Below, piece by piece: positions 21,269 through 29,526 of a DNA stretch of 64,000 bases. This DNA comes from Mesostigma viride (taxonomy: Eukaryota; Streptophyta; Mesostigmatophyceae; Mesostigmatales; Mesostigmataceae): positions 319,501 to 383,500 of the forward strand of contig RPFO01000240.1 in assembly GCA_009746045.1 (NCBI GenBank). Reading direction: 5' to 3'. The notes under the pieces were generated by a model. The model worked only from the letters and a program-made list of their open reading frames with translations. It searched no databases and was not told the DNA's origin. Position 1 is the first letter of the stretch. Each line of letters opens with the position of its first letter. Both the position numbers and the translations under genes were made by a program.

Positions 21269-22499
21269 AATCACCCCCGCCCTGGCTTTCCCTTGAAGCC
21301 GCACTCCACCTTGCTCGTTGTCACAAGTGACCGCCCTGCCGCAAAACGGGAGCCCCCCCACATCGGGAGGCGTGTGCCCGGCGGCTGTGGATGCATGGCC
21401 AGGCCCAAAAAGGCCCAGCGCATTTGCAATGCGATTGCGCACGGCCAGCCTATCATGACCCCTCTCGGGGCCCCGAGTCGGTACCGCTATGGCCGTCTCC
21501 CCATAGACCCGGGGTGCTTCGAGAAAAAACGTGGACCTAGCCCAGGCCCCGCCAGCCCGGATGCCCGAGGCCACAGCCCCAGGCACCTGGCTGAACGAGA
21601 GTCCGTTCAGCCAAGACCGCATTCCCCCCCGAGGTTTCTATGCGTGGGGGGGTTTCTATGCGGGTCTTTTGACATGGGCAAAGGATGGGGCGCTACTCCG
21701 GCGGTTTGGCCAGCTTCAGCGGAGCTGTCCATAAGTTTCTAAAACAGCTCTAGTGTCACATCGCAGGCTGGCCACCTTGCGATGGTGCGTGGGACGTGAC
21801 CTGGACTCAAAAGGTCCTGAACCAGGTTCCTGTCAGCAACGGCCTGTTTTTTTCATAAATTATTTTTTGTGGCGGCAGGTCAGTTGTCCAGCTGCCCCTG
21901 CCGAGGAGGGGTAGTTGGGGACAATAGTAGCCACGCGAGAGTTGCGCTCCGAAGCTAGAAATTTCCCTATTGCGAGACTCGGGTTGGGGAGGGCGTCTTA
22001 GGGAGGCGAGGCTACGCCAGACCTTTGTGGTTCCTTTTCGTCTCAGCACCTGCTGCGCGGCTCAGTCTATTATGGTGTCGTAATACCTCTTTCCTTTTTG
22101 GACGGTTCCGGAATTGCGAAATGCTGGCTCTTTTTGAGGGCTTGCTTTTGGGGTGGTCACCGGCTTGTGTCGCATTGAACCAGCGGGCCACAACGGTCTG
22201 AAAGTGCCAAAAAACAGCCTTATAACTCCTGTACGATGCAAATATTGTCGAAACATGCTAGATCTTGGTAGGTAGCTTGTTCAGGACACCAGTGGAAGGA
22301 TTGCAACTTTCCGGACTTACCGGACCTCACCTGACCTATTTTTGACATGTCTATTTTTAGCACTTTTCCAGATTTTAATATAAACAAATACCTTCTAATA
22401 TGCAAAAAAAGAGTTCTTGACCTGGCTGTTTGCAAGTAAGTTGATACTCATGACTAATGACTGTACACAAGATCTGATGGTCATCCAACCGCATTTGGT
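21269..22499. other. GC-rich then AT-rich unassigned sequence
   Basis: The GC-rich part, 21251-21742, has overlapping open frames on both strands (123 codons -, 159 codons +). Neither has a recognisable motif, so I leave them uncalled. From 22200 the composition turns A/T-rich toward the satellite at 22500. Confidence 0.35.
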
Positions 22500-23010
22500 G
22501 ACAAAATGCCACAAAATGCTAGCAAAAATGCACGTTTTTCGTATTTTTCATCACATTTCATTGCAGTTTCCATACAAGATGTGCTCAGTTGAGACTGGAA
22601 ACTTGCAGGCATCTTGAACATCATTATTCTAGACATCCCACAAAAATGCAGGTCCATCACAACAGGGTATTGGATGTCAGTTTGCTCACAAATGCTACCC
22701 AAAATGCACGTTTTTCGTATTTTTCATCACATTCCAAGGCAGTTTCCATACGAGATGTGCTCAGTCGAGGCTGGAAACTTGCAGGCATCTTGAACATCAT
22801 TATTTTAGACATTCCACAAAAATTCAGGCCCATCATAGGGTATTTGATGTCAGTTTGCTCACAAATGTTACAAAAAATGCACGTTTTTCGCATTTTTCAT
22901 CCCATTTCATTGCAGTTTCCATACAAGACGTGCTCAGTTAAGGCTGGAGACTTGCATGCATCTTTGCCATCATTATTTTAGACATTCCACAAAAATTCAG
23001 GCCCATCATG
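22500..23010. repeat. Three tandem copies of a ~175-bp unit
   Basis: The phrase AATGCACGTTTTTCG recurs at about 22528, 22704 and 22877, giving periods of 176 and 173 bp. Each unit also contains CAGTTTCCATAC and TTGAACATCATTATT-like phrases. Units are clearly diverged from each other. They are too long and too divergent for a CRISPR array. Confidence 0.85.
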
Positions 23011-23373
23011 TTCTATTTGGTAGAGTTATCAATGCCATACCGGCCAGTTTCCATTACAAATGCTTACCTTACCCATGGACGCGATACTGCAATTGTGGAA
23101 TATGGTCAACTCCAAATTAGATGACCCATTCAAACATGGAAACCATTCACAAGTGATATAACACAAGCTCCAGGAGACATACACAAAAGTTCATTGATAT
23201 AAACACTGGCTGGACACAGCTGGCAATATATATGCACACGTGGCCATATGAATGCTCACGCAATCTCCATTATACGGAGGGGCTTGCTGAAAATAATATT
23301 GGCAGCTGTCGAATGGGCTAGAAAGGTCATTTTACATATACACCCACAGCATGCCAAGTATCGTAGCTGAAAA

Positions 23374-23538
23374 TTACTCAACAGGCGGCATGGCGTTGAT
23401 GCGTTTGCGCGCCCTCATCTCGGTATCGCGAGGAGGTAGTGGCACCTCCCTGCACGATTTCTGCCTGACCTTGTCAGCCTTCATGTCCTGCATCAACATG
23501 GATACCCCCGTACCCTTACCTTTGGCATCACAGCCCAG
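23374..23538 (-). CDS. Terminal exon, short lysine/arginine-rich protein end
   Basis: On the - strand an acceptor-like CAATTAG ends at 23539, followed by 55 codons in phase 0 (LGCDAKGKGTGVSMLMQD and onward, ending KRINAMPPVE) to TAA at 23374-23376. The residue content (alternating basic and polar, few hydrophobic runs) looks coding. I do not recognise the family. Any upstream exon would lie beyond the GTGA arrays and the DIRS insertion, possibly beyond 33.2 kb. Confidence 0.35.
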   Translation of the reverse strand: MGCDAKGKGTGVSMLMQDMKADKVRQKSCREVPLPPRDTEMRARKRINAMPPVE

Positions 23539-23600
23539 CTAATTGAACGGTGGTTGGTGCAGCGCTTGGTGTCCTCCTTGCGCATGTGGTGCATGTGCAA

Positions 23601-23981
23601 GTGAGTGAGTGAGTGAGTGAGTGAGTGAGTGAGTGAGTGAGTGAGTGAGTGAGTGAGTGAGTGAGTGAGTGAGTGAGTGAGTGAGTGAGTGAGTGAGTGA
23701 GTGAGTGAGTGAGTGAGTGAGTGAGTGAGTGAGTGAGTGAGTGAGTGAGTGAGTGAGTGAGTGAGTGAGTGAGTGAGTGAGTGAGTGAGTGAGTGAGTGA
23801 GTGAGTGAGTGAGTGAGTGAGTGAGTGAGTGAGTGAGTGAGTGAGTGAGTGAGTGAGTGAGTGAGTGAGTGAGTGAGTGAGTGAGTGAGTGAGTGAGTGA
23901 GTGAGTGAGTGAGTGAGTGCGTGCGTGCGTGAGTGAGTGAGTGCGTGAGTGCGTGAGTGCGTGAGTGCGTGAGTGCGTGAG

Positions 23982-24048
<67 letters not shown>
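23601..24048. repeat. (GTGA)n / (GTGC)n tetranucleotide array, left part
   Basis: About 79 uninterrupted GTGA units (to about 23917), then mixed GTGA/GTGC with an 8-bp GTGCGTGA periodicity, then pure GTGC to 24048, where the DIRS B2 repeat starts abruptly. The same array resumes on the far side of the element at 29527. Confidence 0.97.
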
Positions 24049-24206
24049 ATCCAGTGTTTACATAGTGATTGGTTTCGGGTTACACGCCTGACACCTCATG
24101 TTTATTACAAATTAGTGAAATAACACACCAGCGCTAGGTCTAGACTCTAAGCGGGATAACACACAAAATTTGGGACGGCAGTATAAACACCTAAACTGCC
24201 CGTCCC
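24049..24206 (-). repeat. DIRS B2 repeat
   Basis: A 158-bp direct repeat of 24420-24577, differing at a few positions (for example GCCTGAC versus GCCAGAC). It is the outer 3' end of the element and borders (GTGC)n. Confidence 0.85.
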
Positions 24207-24231
24207 CGTCCCCCAAGGGTGGGTGGGTGGG

Positions 24232-24419
24232 GAGTCAAGAAAAACGGGTAAGCTCACCGCCATCCCCCTCTCCCTTTATAGGAAAACCTCCCTAGCAAGG
24301 GGGGGGGGGTGACCTGTGCCAGAAATATATTTTTACAAATTCTTTCTAGAAGCTAGCGGCGAGTACCCTGACCCTAATGCACCATGTAGCACAAGATAAT
24401 ACGAGCATTAGCTCACAAA
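24232..24419 (-). repeat. DIRS A2 repeat
   Basis: A 188-bp copy of A1 (29337-29526), starting GAGTCAAGAAAAACGGG. Near identity, including a poly-G tract differing by one base in length, suggests a young insertion. Confidence 0.85.
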
Positions 24420-24577
24420 ATCCAGTGTTTACATAGTGATTGGTTTCGGGTTACACGCCAGACACCTCATGTTTATTACAAATTAGTGAAATAACACACC
24501 AGCGCTAGGTCTAGACTCTAAGCGAGATAACACACAAAATTTGGGACGGCAGTATAAACACCTAAACTGCCCGTCCC
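24420..24577 (-). repeat. DIRS B1 repeat
   Basis: The inner partner of B2. On the - strand it follows the recombinase stop (24659) after about 80 bp and runs directly into A2 without a spacer. Confidence 0.85.
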
Positions 24578-24658
24578 ACATCTCCATTCTGGCCCCTCAG
24601 GCCGTAGTAGACACAAGTAGGCTCACAACCCAGGCGCCCTCAGTGGGTGCGGGTCGGG

Positions 24659-25584
24659 TCACAGTAGATGGCCCCGGAAGTGGGCGCGCCAGTGCGCCGG
24701 GTCCCAAGAATGCGCCAGGGCCCAGAGGCGCGGGGGGAGGTCCAGCAGCAGGGCCCTGTGGAGTCCCACGTAGCGCTGCACCGAGTCAGCCGCGCGCCAA
24801 CGGCCGCGCCGCTGGATGTCCGCCGTCGGGATGTTGCGCAAGGCGTCGTGGGTGGCCCCACCATGCCGCAGCGAGTGCAGCGTGAACTTGCCCGGGAGCT
24901 GGAGCTGGGTCCAGACACTGACCCACTGGGACCGCGCCTGCGCATACGTGAGCCCGCCGAAGACCAGCGCCCCCGGTGCCCGGCCGCGGCACAGCGCGGA
25001 CAAGAGGCCCAACGAGAGAGGGTCCTCCACGAGGACATGCTGGGTACCACCTTGGGCTGTCTTGGGGTCCCGGAGCAGGAGTGCCCCCTGACCACGCGCC
25101 GGCCCGAGACGGGGGTCCCCTGGGAACGCCACGTCCCCAACGTGCAGGCCCAAAGCCTCGCTGATGCGCAGATACTGCTGGAAAGCCACCAGCACCAGCG
25201 CAGCCATGGCGGTCTGATGGCGGGAGAGTAGCAGGACAGCCGCGAGGTAGCACAGTCGCCACGGGACCGGGGGGGACTCTGGCAGGGGACCAGCCGACCC
25301 CAGCCGCGCAGCATGCGGTCAGCCATCTGCCACGAGTCGACCACCGAGGGCTGGTACAAGCGGAGCCCCTGCTTCGCCTGCTGACAAAGAGTCCGCCCCC
25401 TGCCCCCTCCACTCTCGTACACCGCCGAGACCCACTCGCAGAACAGTGCCTCGGCCTCGGTGGGGTCGTGCTCCCCGGGTGGAAGCCACGCCAGAAAGAC
25501 CGACACGGCGCGGTGGTAGCGGGGCAGGGTGGAACGGGGGTTGACCGTGCCCTCCAAGAGCCGGTGACGGGCGTTGCGCAGCCG
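24659..25584 (-). CDS. DIRS tyrosine recombinase (frameshifted)
   Basis: The enzyme would integrate the circular DNA intermediate. Its N-terminal SAM-like region follows the 2A-like motif, in the frame that reads RYHRAVSVFLAWLPPG. The catalytic half, in the frame of 25207-24659, shows YLRISE (Arg14 of that segment), DPKTAQ (Lys49), HSLRHG (His111, Arg114), GRW (Trp137) and QRYVG (Tyr146 as nucleophile), so all catalytic positions are present. The two halves are in different frames. The change falls in a 7-base C run (25269-25275 on the + strand) and one more base would restore continuity through LCYLAAVLLLSRHQ. The stop is at 24659. The protein is inactive as written, unless the run is a sequencing error or site of slippage. 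Confidence 0.85.
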
Positions 25585-25608
25585 CGGCCCCGGATTGGCC
25601 TCCACGTC
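25585..25608 (-). other. 2A-like ribosome-skipping motif DVEANPGP
   Basis: Between RNase H and recombinase the frame reads SDGDVEANPGP, matching the 2A consensus D-V/I-E-x-N-P-G-P exactly. In 2A peptides the ribosome fails to form the last Gly-Pro bond, releasing the upstream protein and continuing with the next. Here that would separate RT/RNase H from the recombinase. The preceding residues (GGWRRDLTS) are not the usual hydrophobic lead-in, so activity needs testing. Confidence 0.7.
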
Positions 25609-26330
25609 GCCGTCGGAGGTGAGGTCCCGGCGCCAGCCACCCGCCACCGGGGCACTGCGCGCTCGGCTGGGTCCATCCGCAGGGTTACTCGAGGTACGCA
25701 CATACACCCAATGAGACCGGGTGTCCGCCGCCAAGGACAGGGCCGCTACGCGCCGGGCCACTTGGTTGAGCCGGTAAGAAGACGACCGGCCCTTGACCAT
25801 GCAGCCGAGGACCGCGCTGGAGTCCACCATCCGCACAACGCGCGTCCCGCGGACGGCCAGGGAGCGACACGACCATTCCAGACCCTGGGCAGCCACCGCG
25901 CCTCCTTGATGTTGATGTGCTCCCGCGGGTTGCCCCAGCGGTAGGACACCGCCGTCCGCCACGGCGCGGTGGCGATCACCTGGTAGTCCGCCTCCGTCAG
26001 CCGCTCAACGGTCCAAGGCGTATCCGAGGCCCCCAGCGCCACCGTGGCCCACCCCCGAGCCTCCCGGCGCTGGGCCAAGGACTGCACCTGTGCAGCCGGT
26101 AGGTCGGCGTACACGATCCCGGCCCCCTCCGTGCTGGCGTCTGTCACCACCACCCGGCCCGCGAGGGGGGCTGCCCGCGGCGCCCGTAGGAAGGGCGCCG
26201 TGGCGACAGCCGCCGTGAGCTCCTCCCGCACGCTTTGCCACAACTGCCAGCGGCGGCGCCGCGCGTACCAGTCCCACGGGTCTGCCCGCATGACGCGCAG
26301 CAAGCGGTACGTCTCCCCCAGAGGGAGAGC
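25609..26330 (-). CDS. DIRS RNase H domain (frameshifted)
   Basis: The domain degrades the RNA strand of the RNA-DNA hybrid during reverse transcription. VVTDASTEGAGIVYA carries the first catalytic Asp. HINIKEARW supplies the catalytic Glu segment. VRMVDSSAVLG carries the next Asp, and RTSSNPADGPSR is the characteristic end of DIRS/Ty3-type RNase H. Two frames are needed (26363-25746, then 25962-onward); the switch lies in the CCC/GGG stretch around 25883-25889 and would be restored by one extra base. It sits directly upstream of the 2A-like motif. Confidence 0.8.
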
Positions 26331-28173
26331 AGCGGCCGGCACAGCAGCTGGATCCACACCCACTTGCCGACGAGGGACTCGAGTTCCCGCTGGTAGGTGA
26401 ACCCGCGCCGCAAGACGGCCTGGGTGGCGGCAACGACCCCAGCCAGCCGCTCCGCGGTCGGGACGATGCTTCCGTCGCGCCGGTGCACGACACCCAAGGC
26501 CACCACGTCCCGCTGGTCGGGGCTGGCCGGCACCACCTTACTCGCCTTCTGCGGCAGCCCCGCTGCTGCATAGGCTGCCGCGGCCCGCGCCAGCTGCTGG
26601 TTGACACCCGTCGCCGTTGCACAGTGGGAGACGTGCAGATCGTCGATGGTGATGGCATGGAGGCCCTCCTCGTCGTGCGGCGGGTCGAAGATGGCGGCGG
26701 GGGCCAAGGGGTTGGCCGGGTCCTCCTCCCACCGGAGGCGCACCGTCTGGCCCAGGGGTCCCTTGTCCACCACCAGCAGGAGCTGGGCCATGTTAATGCT
26801 GACGCCCCGACGGGGATCCAAAGCCCCAGAGCGGTACAGCACCGCCATGTGGATCACCTGGGCGACCACCACGGCGTGCTTGTTACCCATGGGCCAGCAG
26901 CGCATCCACGGCCATACCCGCCGGGCGGGCCCGGGCAGCCCGACGTCCCGGGAGTCCACAGCCGGCCAAGCGCAGTACTTGCGCAGCCAGTCGGGGAGCC
27001 GCAGGCGGTTGTAGTAGCCCTCGAGGTCGGAAGTGCCCCCGAACACCGGGCAGCCAGCCCGCACCCACAGCTCGGCTATCACCCCAAGGTGGGGGAGAAG
27101 GGCCGCGGGGGGTCTACCAGGAGCCAGTTGCCAGGCCGGTTGTCCACGATGAGTCGCATCGAGCCGTCCGGCTTCTTGCGCCCCGCCACCCCATTTACTG
27201 CTGGGGGCGCCTGCTCATAAAACCCCCGACAACCCCGGCCTCCAACGCGCGCAGCAACAGCTTGATGTACTCCGCAGGGGCGCACCCCGGGTGGCCCGGA
27301 ACCGCACCCGCCGCTCGCCGGGTGTCAACAGTCGCACCAGCGTCTCCTCGCTGGCATACACGGCCGCCACCGAGGGCGGCAAGAGCCCCAGCACGTCCAC
27401 GGTGCCCCCCTCCCCCGGCGCGGGGAACGCGACCTTGTCCGCCTGAATTGTTGTGAAAGGTCCACTTGTGTTGTAGTCATCCCTGACTGGGGCCGGGCCA
27501 GCTGCCGCTACAACAGGCTGCTGGCGGCAATAGGCCCGGCAAGTTTTGAAGATCTCTTGTAGAGCCGCCTCCTGGACCGGCCCCGTCGCCCGGGCCGGCA
27601 GGTTTAGCGGGTGTCGGCCCCCGCCCCCGCACCAGTTTAAGGCCCCCACCGCCGCACAGGCGGCGTCCTGACCCCGAAGGGTCAAGGCCGCCCGCTGTCG
27701 GCGCCGGGCAGACCCCAGCGCGCCCCACCGGCGCTTTGCCAAGTCAACTGGTAGAGGCAACGGAAGCAAGGCATGTTGTCGATTGGTAGTTACCCCAGAT
27801 TCGCCCCTGGCGCCCAGCGGCCAAACAGGCCGCACCGGCACGCCAAGTGGAGCCACTGGCTGTGGGGGGCTTCCAGATTCCACCACCGAATCCCGACCAG
27901 GCCCTGACGTGCCCGTCAGAGTGCGCCCAGCCGTGCCACGCCCCACACCAGAATATTTCGAGAATTGATTCACACGATCCCCAGCAGAGGGGGCGGGGCC
28001 AAATTCCCCGGGCTGATTCTGCAGAATCTGGGAAAGCCCTAGCGTGCCCACTAGAGTGCGCCTCCCCAGATCCAAATTCGACAAAATCTGCCGATTCCGC
28101 GGCAGATTCTGGGAAAGCCCTAGCGTGCCCACTAGAGTGCGCCTCCCCAGATTCAAATTCGGCAAAGTCTCCC
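26331..28173 (-). CDS. DIRS reverse transcriptase (frameshifted)
   Basis: The upstream part contains a segment also found in the second DIRS element (ARRRQRAALT and LNWCGGGGRHP), then VYASEETLVRLL. RT motifs follow: MRLIVDNRPGNWLLVDPP; SDLEGYYNRLRLP (motif A Asp); MGNKHAVVVAQ (motif B); ITIDDLHVS, the catalytic YxDD-like box with Thr-Ile before the two Asp; and a VVALGVVHRRDG region. Four one-base shifts, each repaired by one added base in a C or G run (about 27285-27291, 27223-27227, 27082-27085 and 26315-26319 on the + strand), interrupt it. There is no in-frame Met between the gag stop and the conserved core. Confidence 0.8.
27890..28166 (-). repeat. ~81-bp repeats in the gag-RT spacer
   Basis: Two close copies begin with TCTGGGAAAGCCCTAGCG at about 28027 and 28108, each with GTGCCCACTAGAGTGCGCC. 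A degraded third (CCCTGACGTGCCCGTCAGAG) lies at about 27900. They lie just after the gag stop. Their role is unknown; they could be recombination debris or a structured signal for expressing the downstream ORF. Confidence 0.7.
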
Positions 28174-29278
28174 CTACTCCTTCTTCGGCCCCTTGCCCTT
28201 CTCTAGGCGGTTGGAGAGCTCGGCTGCCTTCATAGCGCTCTGCACTGCCGGATGCCACAGCAGGTTCGCATCCTCCTGCAAGGGGAGCATCGCTAATGCT
28301 GCCCCCTTGAACCCTTGCATGGTATCGGCCAGCGTGATCGCCGTCAGAATTTTCATCAGGTACTCGGGGGCTGCCATGTGCTTGATGGCATCGTCCCCCA
28401 TTCCCCGCGGCAGCCAGCCTAACTCCGTGTTCAGAGTATCCAGCGTGAAGGCGATCTGGTGGGCCAGGAGCTTGCGCACCTCGGCCCCCTGACCCGTCCA
28501 GGTCGGCTTGGTGGCCAGCAGCCATCCCCTGATGCTCCCCCCCGCCACCGACTCCGCAGACCGCACAGCACTCGGCAGCAGGGGCTGCCGCGCTCCGCAC
28601 TCCACGTTCACCGAGGTGCATGGCGTGGGTGGGCAGCTCCACGCCCGGCGTGCAGGTCTGTCGACCCCCTTGCGCAGCTATGGCTTGCTCGCTGGTCAGC
28701 AGGCCGCTCATAACCAAGCGGCCCATTGCTAAAGCTAGAGCGTCGCCATCCTCCCCTGCCTGCTGCCGGCCGCGCTGGGTTGAACGCGCCGTCTGGGGAG
28801 GCTGGCGGCCCGCCCTGTCGCCAGATTTTCCCGCTTCCCCACCCGCCAAAAACTGGTCGACGCGTAGCCCCACCCCGGAGCTCACGCGTCGATTGTTCCC
28901 TGACTCCTCCCGGACTTCGTGCCGGGGCTCCTCCTCCTCCTCGTAATTTTCCTCCTCGCCCGGGTCCTGCAGCGCATCCCGCAGCATGGCAGCGATGGCG
29001 GACTGCATCGTCTCCCTGGGGAGGGGCTCGACGTAAAAACCACGTCGCCTCAAGTACTTCTCGAGGTTGTCGAGCCGACGACCGTCTGGTAGGGCCAGGA
29101 TGCGATCCAGCCAGCGTGGGCCGCCCCCCAACAAGGCCCTCGCCCTGAGGGCGATGTCCTTTAGCGAGCCATCCATAGGGACAACCCGCATTCGGTTTAG
29201 CCACTCCGCTTCCGGTGGTCTCACCGCCGACGGAACCCCTGCGTCTGCCATTGCATCCTGAAAGACCTCCTCTGCCAT
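28174..29278 (-). CDS. DIRS Gag-like protein
   Basis: ATG at 29278. The N-terminal part contains WLDRILALPDGRRLDN and an acidic GEEENYEEEEE run near residue 107. The C-terminal domain, in another frame (28611-28174), contains IRGWLLATKPTW, TLDTLNTELGW, APEYLMKILT and HPAVQSAMKAAELSNRL. It matches the Gag of the second element (IRSWVMTVKPGNW, MEYLMRVV, TPAVKAALQTAILLDKL). The frame change falls at about 28612-28665 and corresponds to one extra or two missing bases. The stop is at 28174. Gag would package the RNA; no zinc knuckle is seen, which is usual for DIRS. Confidence 0.7.
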
Positions 29279-29336
29279 TGGTAAGTTGTCTGATTGACGC
29301 CGTTATTAGCTAGGCGTATAATGCTTCACGAGTTTC

Positions 29337-29526
29337 GAGTCAAGAAAAACGGGTAAGCTCACCGCCATCCCCCTCTCCCTTTATAGGAAAACCTCCCTAG
29401 CAAGGGGGGGGGGGGTGACCTGTGCCAGAAATATATTTTTACAAATTCTTTCTAGAAGCTAGCGGCGAGTACCCTGACCCTAATGCACCATGTAGCACAA
29501 GATAATACGAGCATTAGCTCAAAAAA
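29337..29526 (-). repeat. DIRS A1 repeat
   Basis: The outer 5' end of the element on the - strand, a partner of A2. Beyond 29526 the tetranucleotide array starts at once. The 58 bp between A1 and the gag ATG form the leader. Confidence 0.85.

Larger units (their letters stand above)
24049..29526 (-). mobile_element. PAT-like DIRS retrotransposon, nearly full length
   Basis: Read on the - strand the order is A1 (29526-29337), gag, RT, RNase H, tyrosine recombinase, B1 (24577-24420), A2 (24419-24232), B2 (24206-24049). B1 and B2 are both 158 bp. A1 and A2 are 190 and 188 bp. A 25-bp (GGGT)-rich spacer lies between A2 and B2. This split-direct-repeat layout is known from PAT/Kangaroo-type DIRS elements, which integrate as circles by tyrosine recombinase and make no target duplication. 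Both outer ends abut the GTGA array. All expected domains are present, but the reading frame is broken many times. Confidence 0.85.

Noticed and set aside
22500-23010. CRISPR-like or other regularly spaced array
   Set aside because: The units are about 175 bp, diverged along their whole length, without conserved repeat and variable spacer; the context is eukaryotic.
23493-24050. 185-codon Thr-His-Ser-Leu ORF
   Set aside because: It is the left part of the same GTGA array; only the first few codons lie outside the repeat.
25269-25275. Programmed -1 frameshift at the C7 run before the recombinase
   Set aside because: Possible in principle, but five other same-direction breaks in the same element cannot all be programmed; homopolymer error or decay explains all of them.
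24786-25703. 305-codon ORF overlapping the DIRS recombinase on the same strand
   Set aside because: Only GC-rich alternative-frame translation; the catalytic motifs are in the other two frames.
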